DNA of 44,631 nt from positions 1 through 44,631 of the forward strand of contig JANXAQ010000009.1 in the NCBI GenBank assembly GCA_025062105.1, given 5' to 3'. A program made the translations under genes and the position numbers. This DNA comes from Thermoguttaceae bacterium (GTDB taxonomy: Bacteria > Planctomycetota > Planctomycetia > Pirellulales > Thermoguttaceae). Below are positions 16,176-24,878 of the stretch, piece after piece. Within the stretch, counting starts at the first letter, position 1; every line of letters starts with the position of its first letter. The notes beneath the pieces are model-generated. The model saw nothing but the letters and a program-made list of their open reading frames with translations. It did no database searches and was not told the origin of the DNA.

Positions 16176-17540
16176 CTATTCTGGCAGCGGCTTGCCTTTG
16201 GTTTCCGGAGCAAGCCAGATCAGCACCAGGCCCAACGCATAGACCATGGTGATGGCGCCCATGGCGCGAGCGTAGTCGCCCCCAAACAGGCCGACCAATT
16301 GGCCCATGCAGAGGTTTCCGACTGCGGCGATGATGCGGCCGAAATTGAAGCTTAGGCCCTGCCCTGTAGCCCGAACCCGGGTGGGAAACAACTCCGGCAG
16401 ATACAGCGGCAGCCAGCCGTAAAAGGCAGCAGTTACCGCTCCCACAACCGCCACCACCGCCATAAATTGGATGTCGTATTGTTTCAGATAATTAAACAGA
16501 TAGAAGCAGGTTACCAACGACAGCAGGCACAGCCCAAAGTACACCGGACGCCGACCGAACCATCCGCCAATAATCGGCGCCAGAAAACAGCCAAAGATGG
16601 CCCCAATCGAAATGATGACCTGAACATGGGCTTTTTTGCCTGCGGTGGTGCGACTAACTTCTTTCCACTGCTCGGGACTGATAGCGGCCTTGAGGAACTC
16701 CTGCCTGGCATCCGGCGTGGGGATCTGTTCCCACTTGGCCAGCTGCTCACCGGAGAGAAACTCCCGAGCTTTCTCCAATTGACTCATCTGATCGACCCAA
16801 GTGGGGATCCAACCGGAAACGGCTGCCCATGTGCCGATCAGCGGGATGGCCGAGAAAGTGATCGCCAGGAAAGTTGTCTTGCGCAATGCAGGAGCAAAGA
16901 TTTCGTGGATCGGGCTGGAAACAGCGTGTTTGACCGATTCCTTCCACCGCTGAGATTCCGGTACAAAGATAGCAATCAGCAGAGCTAATACGGCCGGCGA
17001 GGCGGCCACCAGCATGATCCATCGCCAGGAGTCCGGCGTTACATGCCACTGCAGGGCCACCAGGGCAATGAACAGAAAGCCGAAATTGGCCGCTGCGCCA
17101 ATGGCGCCGGCCAGCCAGGGCCGATGTCGTTCTGGCCAGCATTCCATGACCAAGGCCACTCCCAAGGCCCATTCCCCGCCCATGCCCATCGAGGCGATGA
17201 AACGAAACACGCCCAACTGCCAAGGGTGGATAGCGAAATAGCAGGCCCCGGTAAAAAGCGAGTACATCAGAATGCTCATGACCATCGAGCGGACCCGGCC
17301 CAGCTTGTCGCCCAACCATCCGAAGACCACCCCACCTGCAGCAGCTCCTATAAGGAAGCAAGCCACCACCACACTGTTCCACCAGCCAATACTGGCGTCG
17401 TCGGTCATGCCCAGGTCTTGCAGCGCCGGACGCACTACCACCGGAAACAGCCCGATCTCCACCCCGTCGAACATCCAGCCCAAAAAAGCTGCCGCTAAAA
17501 CAAGCCACTGATCTCTGCTTAACTTCTTAGCTTCGCTCAC
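16176..17540 (-). CDS. MFS transporter (organic acid or sugar acid type)
   Basis: This 454-residue inner-membrane protein has the 12-helix major facilitator plan. The loop 2-3 motif GWLGDKLGRVRSM and the TM5-region sequence ASMGMGGEWALG resemble metabolite:H+ and sialate/aromatic-acid symporters. PELFPTRVRATGQGLSFNFGR is the equivalent motif before TM11. A charged loop of about 60 residues, after DQMSQLEKAREFL, lies between the fourth and third last groups of helices. I chose the GTG at 17540, eight bases after AAGGAG; the longer frame to 17681 runs through repeat E1. With a sialate O-acetylesterase elsewhere in the window a sialate-like substrate is tempting but unproven. Confidence 0.87.
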   Translation of the reverse strand: MSEAKKLSRDQWLVLAAAFLGWMFDGVEIGLFPVVVRPALQDLGMTDDASIGWWNSVVVACFLIGAAAGGVVFGWLGDKLGRVRSMVMSILMYSLFTGACYFAIHPWQLGVFRFIASMGMGGEWALGVALVMECWPERHRPWLAGAIGAAANFGFLFIALVALQWHVTPDSWRWIMLVAASPAVLALLIAIFVPESQRWKESVKHAVSSPIHEIFAPALRKTTFLAITFSAIPLIGTWAAVSGWIPTWVDQMSQLEKAREFLSGEQLAKWEQIPTPDARQEFLKAAISPEQWKEVSRTTAGKKAHVQVIISIGAIFGCFLAPIIGGWFGRRPVYFGLCLLSLVTCFYLFNYLKQYDIQFMAVVAVVGAVTAAFYGWLPLYLPELFPTRVRATGQGLSFNFGRIIAAVGNLCMGQLVGLFGGDYARAMGAITMVYALGLVLIWLAPETKGKPLPE

Positions 17541-17565
17541 TGGGGGGGCTCCTTGTGAAAAACGG

Positions 17566-17822
17566 AACACTTCAGCCGAATGGAGGGGGGTATTTTGCTC
17601 CAGAAGGCACCCTACCGTGTCCCTGCCGCGCAAGCGGCAGTCCAGGCTTGTTCCCTCGCAAGCGGCAATCCAGAGGGACAAAGGAAAACCAGAACTGCTG
17701 CTTCCGTAGGAATGCTTTGCTGCGCCACTGGGCTAAAATATTACCTCCCGTGTTTTGCTGAACTAGATCCAGAGCTTTCGCTCTGGACGAGCAGAGTGGC
17801 TTCTCCATTCGGATGAAGTGTT
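17566..17822. mobile_element. E1: inverted-repeat element upstream of the MFS gene
   Basis: It runs from AACACTTCAGCCGAATGGAG to CTCCATTCGGATGAAGTGTT. The interior carries H-type sequence (CGCAAGCGGCAGTCCAGG and a diverged copy). It ends 25 bases from the MFS start codon and so occupies the promoter region. Confidence 0.75.
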
Positions 17823-17998
17823 ACTGAAAAACAAGGGCGGCATAGGTGTTAAGGGGTCGCTAGGGATTCCAGACGGTTGGAATGTGCAGTTGCATGCCAC
17901 TGGATGCTTCTTAGGCCGTGCTCAAGAGGCAGCTACACTATACCCCAATCACCCCGCCATGGGAAGATGGAAAGGAACCTGCCGGCCAAACTCGCATC

Positions 17999-19054
17999 CT
18001 AGAAAGCAGTATCTGGCCTGGCACACCTGCCATATTTTCGGATGGCATCCCGCATGGCTAGGACGTTTTCGGGCTTCATATCATCCGTGAGGCTATTGCT
18101 GGAGGAGATGATATAGCCGCCGCCTGGGCTGAGCCTTTCGATCCGCTCCCGCACCATCGCTTCGATCTGCTCCGGCGTGCCCTGGACCAGATCGATCATC
18201 GGAATATTGCCGACAATGGCCACCCGGTGGCCATATCGCCGCTTGACCTCATAAATATCCATCACATCTGGCTGGATGGGGTGGATCGCCTGCTGGCCCA
18301 ACTCCAACCACGCATCCAATAGCGGTGTCATGTTGCCGTCGCTGTGGGTGATCAGAGGCTTACTAAAGTGCGAAACGACCTCCTTCTGTTTAGGCAGGAT
18401 GTATTTTCGGTAGAAGGTAGGGTTGAACACTGGACCGCTGTTGAAAGCCACATCGTCAAACGCCCAGATCACGTCGAAGCCGATTTCCTCCAGGATCGGT
18501 ACCACCGCCGCGGTCCAATCGGCGTATGCCTCGTGAATTTCCAGGATCAGTTGGGGCTCATCGGCCATCGCATACGAAAAGCCCTCGATTCCCATCGTTA
18601 GCAGGGTGGCTCCGATCCCCAGTCGCACGCAGGCACAGGCGCAGTAATCCTCCTTGGCGGCAATGAATGCCCGAGCGTTTGCAATAAATCGGGGATCGGT
18701 CGGCGATGGCAAGCGGAAGAGCCGCTCAAAATCCTGGCGGCTCTTCACCAAACCATCGCCCACCAGCACCGGGGAGCTGTCGTCTGCCTTGCGCAGACGC
18801 TGGCAAAACACCGGCGCAAACGCACAAAATTGCAGGTTGGCCGTCCCCAGCACCCGGCAGACCTTCTTTTGCTCCTCGGCCAATCGGTCCCCGGGCATCG
18901 TGGGAAAACCCTCTGGAGCTACCGACCACTCCACGTGGATCGGTTGGCCGCAGACAGCGGTGGCAATTCCGTTACCGATGATCCCCTCGATCCACGGGAT
19001 CTCATCCACCTCTTGGTGTCTTAGGGCGGCAAGCACACGCTCACGCGGCGTCAT
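17999..19054 (-). CDS. Uroporphyrinogen decarboxylase family (URO-D-like) protein
   Basis: This 351-residue TIM-barrel protein begins MTPRERVLAALRHQEVDEIPW, the typical URO-D-superfamily N-terminus. It carries the family signature region LITHSDGNMTPLLDAW and VAIVGNIPMIDLVQGTPEQIE, then the GGGYIISSSNSL strand near the C-terminus. True HemE and the zinc methyltransferases of the superfamily (MtaA, CmuA) act on tetrapyrroles and corrinoids; I do not see the HxC zinc motif of the latter, so the reaction is unknown. Planctomycetes carry many such proteins. The ATG at 19054 follows GAGGAAA; the longer frame to 19255 runs into repeat I1. It is probably a single gene. Confidence 0.82.
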   Translation of the reverse strand: MTPRERVLAALRHQEVDEIPWIEGIIGNGIATAVCGQPIHVEWSVAPEGFPTMPGDRLAEEQKKVCRVLGTANLQFCAFAPVFCQRLRKADDSSPVLVGDGLVKSRQDFERLFRLPSPTDPRFIANARAFIAAKEDYCACACVRLGIGATLLTMGIEGFSYAMADEPQLILEIHEAYADWTAAVVPILEEIGFDVIWAFDDVAFNSGPVFNPTFYRKYILPKQKEVVSHFSKPLITHSDGNMTPLLDAWLELGQQAIHPIQPDVMDIYEVKRRYGHRVAIVGNIPMIDLVQGTPEQIEAMVRERIERLSPGGGYIISSSNSLTDDMKPENVLAMRDAIRKYGRCARPDTAF

Positions 19055-19171
19055 AGGCTTTCCTCGCACACCAAAGCCTTCACTGCTCTGATCGCTTAGC
19101 CAGTTTTCCCCTTTCACTCTCCCGAAAGGTAAACCGCCCCTTGTTTTATTGGTCTTTGAATTGCTGATTCC

Positions 19172-19415
19172 TGTACTTTCTGAAAAATTACTCTTTAGGG
19201 GGAAGGGTATGGAGCCAGCCCAACTGGGTCGCCCATTCCGGAAGGGAATTTCCAAGTTCTAAGCCCTAGCTGAAGACCCTACCCAAATGGCTCCTGGGAA
19301 CCTATGGCTTTCCAACACCTTATGCTGCTAGGCAACCCAATGAGCCTGGCTGGCAGCCTCTGAAGCCAAGCCAGAGCAAGTTAACCCATAAAGGGGAAAT
19401 TTTTCAGAAAGTACA
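19172..19415. mobile_element. I1: element with perfect 18-bp inverted ends
   Basis: TGTACTTTCTGAAAAATT at 19172-19189 is exactly inverted at the other end (AATTTTTCAGAAAGTACA, ending 19415). The 244-bp interior matches none of the other families. A related half-end, AATTTTCAGAAAGTGC, occurs near 2433. Confidence 0.7.
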
Positions 19416-19544
19416 GACGACTGGGAAGATGGGCGAAATCTATAGCAGACCCCTCCCATAACTAGCAACCTCTCATGGGTCTGTTAGGAGTATAGGGAGG
19501 CCCTGCTGGCGATGTCAACCCTCCGCAAAGAAAATAAGAAATGG

Positions 19545-19723
19545 GTAACACTTCAGCCGAATGTCGCCCTGTGTCATTCCTGCGCAAGCACCAGTCCAGT
19601 TTTTGCTGGTTTATCTGTTCTGGTTTCCCGCTTGGGCGGGAACAAGCCTGGACTGCTGGCTTCGCGGCAGTAGGCTCTTGCTCAGCTAAACGAAGCAGCT
19701 TCTTCATTCGGCTGAAGTGTTAC
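19545..19723. mobile_element. E2: family E element with perfect 19-bp inverted ends
   Basis: GTAACACTTCAGCCGAATG and its exact inverse CATTCGGCTGAAGTGTTAC bound a 179-bp unit. The interior contains H-type sequence (CCCGCTTGGGCGGGAAC, CCTGGACTGC). No obvious target duplication. Confidence 0.82.
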
Positions 19724-19828
19724 AGAAATGGGATATTTTCTCCTAGAGGCAAAATTGGTTCTTTCTAGCCGGGGAAAGAGTGGACAACGTGTAATGAGCT
19801 GCTCAACTAAGCACAGAAGGAAGATGGT

Positions 19829-20920
19829 ATGAATATAAAATCACGCTATGGGCGCAGCTCGCCACCGCTGAAAATTCGGGAGGTGCATTGTTATCTGGTG
19901 GCCCCTCCTGGGGGACTAGCAGGTGCTGAGTCCCCGAGTTTGGTAATTCAGTTGATTGGACCAGAGGGGCTAGAGGGTTGGGGCGAAGGACGCACCGGAT
20001 GGTCCAAAGCCGAATTACCTAGCCGACAACAGGCCCTAGCCGCTCTGCTGGTGGACCGATCTGCCTTTGAGATCGAAGAACTTTCTACCTTGGAGCTTTT
20101 GCGGCATCCGGGACTGCGCAGTGCGGTGGAGATGGCCTGTTGGGATCTGATTGGCAAGCGTCTCGGGGAGCCGGTCTGCCACCTGTGGGGAGGACGATTC
20201 CGTAGCCATGTCCCTTTAGGCGCCCGATTGCCCCGGTGGGATCCTACGGGAAATCTTGTCGCTTTTGCGCGGGAAATAGCAGAAGAAGGCTTCCATACCT
20301 TGCTTTTGCCTACTACAGCTTATCTGGAGTTGGATCTGCAGCAACTGGCCGCACTGCGCCCTGCCGCCGCTCACCGATGCCGAGTGTATTTGGATGCTGC
20401 CGGCCAGTACGCTCCCCCGGATGCCCAGGACCTCTGTGCTGGTTTGGAATCTCAGGGGCTACATGGGCTGATCGATCCATTCAGTAGTTCCGACCTGTAT
20501 GCGTTTGCCAGTTTTGCCCGGCAGACGTTCCTACCAATCGGGTTGCACCGTTGCTTAGGTAGCCTCCAGCAGGTCTTTGGAGCGGTACGGAGTGGGGCAG
20601 GAGCGTTTTTGGTCTTGGATGCCGACCTGCTTGGTGGCATGACCATGCTGCGCAAAGCGGTGGCTGTGGCCGAGGCCGCTGGGGTGCCGGTGCTGCTGCA
20701 TGAGGCGGGTGGAGTAGGCATTCGGTTGGCAGCCTTAGTCCATCTTAGCGCAGCCATCTCTTTTTTAGATCAGCCCTGTTTCACCTATGCCTATCGAGGC
20801 GGCTGGGAACCCCTCTGCCAAGGATTAGAAATCGTCGAAGGAATGGCCGCCGTACCAGACACACCAGGCTGGGGAGTAGAGATCGCCCCAGCAAAACTAG
20901 AAGAATGGCAAAGCGGCTGA
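19829..20920 (+). CDS. Enolase-superfamily protein lacking the usual catalytic lysines
   Basis: This 363-residue protein has the N-terminal capping domain (KIREVHCYLV, GWGEGRTGW) and barrel of the mandelate racemase/OSBS/dipeptide-epimerase group, with MACWDLIGKRLGEPVCHLWGG as the typical linker. Where active enzymes carry a KxK or KxR pair on the second barrel strand, this protein reads HTLLLPTTAY. Candidate metal ligands are partly kept: VYLDAAGQY, LIDPFSS (Asp in place of the usual Glu) and LVLDADLLGG, followed by LLHEAGGVG. It may be inactive, or act on a different substrate. AAGGAAG lies upstream of the ATG. It converges on the PEP-CTERM gene. Confidence 0.8.
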   Translation: MNIKSRYGRSSPPLKIREVHCYLVAPPGGLAGAESPSLVIQLIGPEGLEGWGEGRTGWSKAELPSRQQALAALLVDRSAFEIEELSTLELLRHPGLRSAVEMACWDLIGKRLGEPVCHLWGGRFRSHVPLGARLPRWDPTGNLVAFAREIAEEGFHTLLLPTTAYLELDLQQLAALRPAAAHRCRVYLDAAGQYAPPDAQDLCAGLESQGLHGLIDPFSSSDLYAFASFARQTFLPIGLHRCLGSLQQVFGAVRSGAGAFLVLDADLLGGMTMLRKAVAVAEAAGVPVLLHEAGGVGIRLAALVHLSAAISFLDQPCFTYAYRGGWEPLCQGLEIVEGMAAVPDTPGWGVEIAPAKLEEWQSG

Positions 20921-20930
20921 TAGGCCCACT

Positions 20931-21001
20931 GGAACCCCCTCTGTTAGACGGTAGCCAGTTCGGACAACGGACAATCTATCCAGTCTAACAGACCAGGTTC
21001 C
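20931..21001. terminator. Large inverted repeat between convergent genes
   Basis: TCTGTTAGAC and GTCTAACAGA pair exactly, with outer GGAACC and GGTTCC extending the stem, around a 33-base loop. It lies between two convergent stops and could end both transcripts. There is no T run, so a small mobile remnant is also possible. Confidence 0.5.
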
Positions 21002-21029
21002 AATCCAGGATCTGCTTCCCCGGGTTCCG

Positions 21030-22775
21030 CTATTTGCGGCGGCGATGGCCGTAGATCAGCCCAAGCATAGCCAAACTGCCCAGACCGAGTAGGCCCACCG
21101 AAGCCGGTTCCGGCACATAGACGCTTAGCCGATGAAAATCAAATTGTACCCAGCCGGTTACTGTGTCTTGGTACCGAAGCGTTAGATAGTTATCGCCCAC
21201 TCGGAGCTGATGCGGCAATATAAACAAGTTTACATAAGTCCCATCCGGCTGGGCCGGTAACGAAGCCAACAGTTGGCCGTTGATCAAAATGTCGATCGGA
21301 TGGCTGCCGGTATCGCCACCCTGCCCCACAATCCTTGTGGTATAAAGATAGGCAAAACTGGCCAATTCCTCAGAGAGCGTAAAATGCAGGTTCAGGTCCC
21401 GATCGGCGGAAGTAACCGCCCGCTCCAGATGTTGCCAATTCGGGTTCCAGACGTAAAAATCATCCGGTGCCAGCCATTCTGCAGCGAACTCGCCTGGACT
21501 ATTGTTGTCGTAGCCCACTTGCCAGGAGCCGCCAAACTCCATCCAGTCCCATGTCGTATATCCCGTACCGGTTTCATATCGGAGGCTTACTGTGTTGGTC
21601 CCCGGCTGGACCAGGCCGGCGGGCACATACACCACATAGTCTGTATTCGTATTGGCGGTGAATGTGCCCAGCTTCTGTCCGTTGACCAGCACCGAAAAGC
21701 CGATGTTGCCGCTTTGGCCGTCCATATCCAGATGGAACACATACGGTAAAGCCGCCTGAAGGGCGCTGGCCGTAAAGTTAATATTGACCTGGGAATTGCC
21801 GTATGAAGTCACCGCCCGGGAGAGTTTACCCCACGGTTCGCCAATCGTGTAGTTATTGCCAGCGGAGCTCTCGATATTGAAATCGAGGTTGTTATTGTTA
21901 TCCAGGCCGATCTGCCACAGCGGTCCCGGATAGCCGAAGGCTTCCTGCACTTCGGCGGTCGTCAGAGCCCGATTCCAGACCGCCAGATGGTTGATCGCTC
22001 CTTTGAATGCCTTTTTGGCGTTGCCGGCGGCATCTTCGGCGCCAATACGGGTGAAGGCCGAACCGGTGTTTGTAGTTATGCTGCTGGTAGTAATCTTTTG
22101 ATACTGCAGGGCTCCGTTCTCCGGCCAGAGGTAAAATTCCACGGAGTCGTTCGTACCATTATCGGTAACCACCACGGCAGCATCATACCAGGTTCCTGTA
22201 TTTACAGTTAAACTCGAAGAAAATCCTACATTTCCGAAAAGGAGATAAAGATTTCTATTCGTGCCGCTGAAACCGAAAAGCCAGCCGCCATAACCCGATT
22301 GGTTCGGATCTCCATAGCCAAACGCATTTCGGTATAGCCAACTGCTGGTGACATCGCTGGCATATCCGTCGAACCGGAACCGGGTAACCAGCGTAGAAGA
22401 ACCGGCCAATTGGAGATTGTTGATTTCCACATAATCTGGGGTAACATTGCCGGTGTCGTCCACAGCGGGGGTAAACAGGATGGATCGGCCGCCGTAGTTT
22501 TGGCCGCCGCCAGGACCAGCAGCCGAAACGGTGGTCCACTCCGGGGTGCCGTAGATCGAGGTGGCTTTCCTGCCGCCCGGCGTGTACCAATCCCGAGCAT
22601 CCCGCACATGGTTCGGATCGGTGATTGTGCCGCTGGCAGCATAATCAAAATGCCACCAAGCCGTGGCCGTGTCGTAAATGCCCGCCCACGCTTGGCTAAG
22701 CAATACACCGAAGACCACAACTGCTCCAAAACCCACCTTCAAGCCCACAAACAACTTACGAGAATACCTAGACAT
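21030..22775 (-). CDS. Secreted LamG-type protein with PEP-CTERM sorting signal
   Basis: This 581-residue protein has an N-terminal signal peptide (LKVGFGAVVVFGVLLSQAWA). A concanavalin-like LamG domain fills about residues 90-280 (FRFDGYASDV, FKGAINHLAVWNRALTTAEV). Two further beta-rich repeats follow, each opening with a similar phrase (WQIGLDNNNNLDFN and WQVGYDNNSPGEF). The last 28 residues form a PEP-CTERM signal: VPEPAS, a hydrophobic helix, then GHRRRK. An exosortase should process it, presumably encoded elsewhere. GAGGAGGGG precedes the ATG. Such proteins are surface or matrix proteins that often bind glycans; the ligand is unknown. Confidence 0.88.
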   Translation of the reverse strand: MSRYSRKLFVGLKVGFGAVVVFGVLLSQAWAGIYDTATAWWHFDYAASGTITDPNHVRDARDWYTPGGRKATSIYGTPEWTTVSAAGPGGGQNYGGRSILFTPAVDDTGNVTPDYVEINNLQLAGSSTLVTRFRFDGYASDVTSSWLYRNAFGYGDPNQSGYGGWLFGFSGTNRNLYLLFGNVGFSSSLTVNTGTWYDAAVVVTDNGTNDSVEFYLWPENGALQYQKITTSSITTNTGSAFTRIGAEDAAGNAKKAFKGAINHLAVWNRALTTAEVQEAFGYPGPLWQIGLDNNNNLDFNIESSAGNNYTIGEPWGKLSRAVTSYGNSQVNINFTASALQAALPYVFHLDMDGQSGNIGFSVLVNGQKLGTFTANTNTDYVVYVPAGLVQPGTNTVSLRYETGTGYTTWDWMEFGGSWQVGYDNNSPGEFAAEWLAPDDFYVWNPNWQHLERAVTSADRDLNLHFTLSEELASFAYLYTTRIVGQGGDTGSHPIDILINGQLLASLPAQPDGTYVNLFILPHQLRVGDNYLTLRYQDTVTGWVQFDFHRLSVYVPEPASVGLLGLGSLAMLGLIYGHRRRK

Positions 22776-23280
22776 AGAACCCCTCCTCGATACAAAATTT
22801 TGAGTCTGTCGGCAGGCAAAATGATATTTCAGATAATACCTCCCCTATTGGAAGCGCTTCGGAATCCTCTAGCTAACCAGAGGAGAAACGAAAACAAATC
22901 TTATTATTCTCTATTCAAGCCAAAGAGTATTCCTATCCTTCCAGTATATAATTCCTGAACTGTTACGGTCAAACGTTTGGTAAAAGTTTTGACCGGCACA
23001 AAAGTTTTTGATTCCTCTCCAGAAGAGGGGTAGATACCAAGGCTCCTAGATAAAGGAGAAAATAAAAGCAGTAGGCTATACTTCCACGGTCCTTTGCAAA
23101 AGCTGGTAGCAAAAACGGCAGGGCAACCGGTCTCCATTAGCGTTTTGGCCACTCTGGACCCCCTCTGCAGCGGAAGCCCCACGTGTCCGGACCCGACCGA
23201 TCGCACACAGCAGCTTGTTCCTGGCAAGGCGGACTAAGCCAGCAGATATGCCAGTTGTCCAAAAGTTCCCATCAGGGAAA
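22776..23280. other. Divergent intergenic region
   Basis: About 500 bases between the divergent PEP-CTERM and hpnD genes. It must hold both promoters. A pair CGGTCAAA and TTTTGACCG near 22970-23000 could form a hairpin or operator. No A, B or C element is present, which is unusual for this window. Confidence 0.5.
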
Positions 23281-24381
23281 ATGGAAACCAGCATGAAGGA
23301 TGATTATGTATTGAAAGCCAGTTATGCTACTTGCCGGCGATTGGTGCGGCGTTCGGGTTCCAATTTGGCTCGGTGTCTATGGCTTCTGCCTTCGGCCAAA
23401 CGGCAGGCCATGGAGGCCCTGTATGCCTTTTTGCGACTGACGGACGATTTGGCCGATCAACCCGTTCCGGCCTTCCGACGCCAAGCCGCCCTCCGGCAGT
23501 GGCGATTGGCATTGGATCAGGCCCTTCAGCAAGCAGGAATGGACCTCGTTTCTGGTTTTGAAATCGAAGGTTTGGCCTCGGAAGAGTTTCTGCTGAGTAG
23601 CGGCGACGTCTTAAAAATACCTTTCCTTTCCAGGGGCTGCCCCACAGGAGGGCCAGTTTTCCCCTCCTCAGCCGAAACTCTCCAGCCGACTCCTGGCCAT
23701 GAAGCGCAGTTGTTGGAGGATACCGACGGCTCCATGGAGGCGAGTGGCCAAGCGATTCTTCCCGCCTTGGTCCATACGGTCCGACGGTTTCGGATTCCGC
23801 CAGGTTATCTTTATGCGGTGCTGGACGGCGTGGACATGGATGTGGCAGGCCTCCGATATGAAACCTTTGAACAGTTGGCCCTGTACTGTTGGCGGGTGGC
23901 GTCGGCGGTCGGCTTGGCGTGCCTGTGCATTTGGGGTTGCCACCAACGGGAAGCCATCCCGCCGGCCATTGCCTGTGGACTGGCTTTCCAACTTACCAAT
24001 ATCCTCCGCGACCTGAAAGAAGACGGACGAATGGGCCGGGTGTATCTGCCCACTCAGGAGCTGGCCCGCTTCGACTATTGCCCCGAGGCGTTTCCACCGG
24101 TTCAGCCCGACGAACGGTTTGACCAGCTCATCCACCAGCAAGTAGAACGGGCAGAAGGGTTTTATCGGCAGGGCGCCGAGCTGTGGCCGTATTTAGACAG
24201 AACCGGCCGACGCATCTTCGGCATGATGTACGAAACTTACCGTCGGCTGTTGCATCGCATCGCCCAAAACCCACGGATTGGTCTGGCTAAACGGGTCCAG
24301 CTGAGCAAATGGGAAAAAATGTGGATCAGTCTGCGATGGACTCTCTGGCCATCCCGCCGCTGGCTGCATCAGGGACCTTGA
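23281..24381 (+). CDS. hpnD: Squalene/phytoene synthase family protein, probably HpnD
   Basis: This protein of about 366 residues condenses two farnesyl diphosphates, probably to presqualene diphosphate, the first step to squalene and hopanoids. The first Asp-rich motif is DDLAD (55-59); the second region is TNILRDLKEDGRMGRVYLP near 239, in the family's NxxxD form. The start MKDDYVLKASYATCRRL matches the usual N-terminus; either ATG 23281 or 23293 may be used. A segment rich in Ser, Pro and Gly (about residues 100-145, with SRGCPTGGPVFPSSAE) is inserted between the two halves. The neighbour 500 bases downstream is an HpnE-like flavoprotein, which supports the squalene role over CrtB. HpnC is not seen, so I cannot exclude that this is HpnC. 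Confidence 0.8.
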   Translation: METSMKDDYVLKASYATCRRLVRRSGSNLARCLWLLPSAKRQAMEALYAFLRLTDDLADQPVPAFRRQAALRQWRLALDQALQQAGMDLVSGFEIEGLASEEFLLSSGDVLKIPFLSRGCPTGGPVFPSSAETLQPTPGHEAQLLEDTDGSMEASGQAILPALVHTVRRFRIPPGYLYAVLDGVDMDVAGLRYETFEQLALYCWRVASAVGLACLCIWGCHQREAIPPAIACGLAFQLTNILRDLKEDGRMGRVYLPTQELARFDYCPEAFPPVQPDERFDQLIHQQVERAEGFYRQGAELWPYLDRTGRRIFGMMYETYRRLLHRIAQNPRIGLAKRVQLSKWEKMWISLRWTLWPSRRWLHQGP

Positions 24382-24515
24382 ATCTGGTAAAATCCCTTCC
24401 TCTTGCCCAGGCCAGGCGGTGATAATGATTGTCCAGGCCTGGGGGTGATTTTGACCGAGTGTGGCTTTGTTGAATCCTTTTGCGCTCGGTGTCCTAAATC
24501 CCCCAAAAACATAAG

Positions 24516-24704
24516 GGAACCTCTGCATAATTCAAAGGGGATATTTTTATACCATTTTGGCTGATCCTTCCTCTAACACAACATATAGGGGTACAGGATT
24601 GCTAGCCCACAATAAATAGTAGGGGGCCTGGTAGGACAACGGAACGGCTAGAGAATCAAAAGTGCATAAAGTTCACTGGATGTTCAGAATTTTGCAGAGG
24701 TTCC
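24516..24704 (-). mobile_element. A8: young family A element between hpnD and hpnE
   Basis: A 189-bp element from GGAACCTCTGCATAATTC to AATTTTGCAGAGGTTCC, flanked by TAAG at 24512-24515 and TAAG at 24705-24708. It is nearly identical to A15. It separates the two squalene-pathway genes. Confidence 0.92.
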
Positions 24705-24878
24705 TAAGCAAAACCGAGCACCATAAGCTAAATCTCCCCAGAGGCGGACAATCTTGTCCACAGAGTCATCCAGTATCAACCTTGGCCACTCGGATAGCTC
24801 CGCTTTCCTGCCTCAGCAAAGCTGCCGTAACTTTTCCCTAACGGATTTAGCGTCTTTCCGCTCCGGAGAAAGTGATTC

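Noticed and set aside
16303-16316. ATGCAGAGGTTTCC resembling a family A end
   Set aside because: It lies inside the MFS coding sequence in a conserved helix (NLCMGQ) with no element attached; coincidence.
17541-17681. N-terminal extension of the MFS transporter
   Set aside because: It reads through repeat E1; the GTG at 17540 has AAGGAG eight bases upstream.
24450-24480. GGCTTTGTTGAATCC as a family G end interrupted by A8
   Set aside because: Only one end resembles G2; no second end or shared interior could be found after A8, so it is not annotated.
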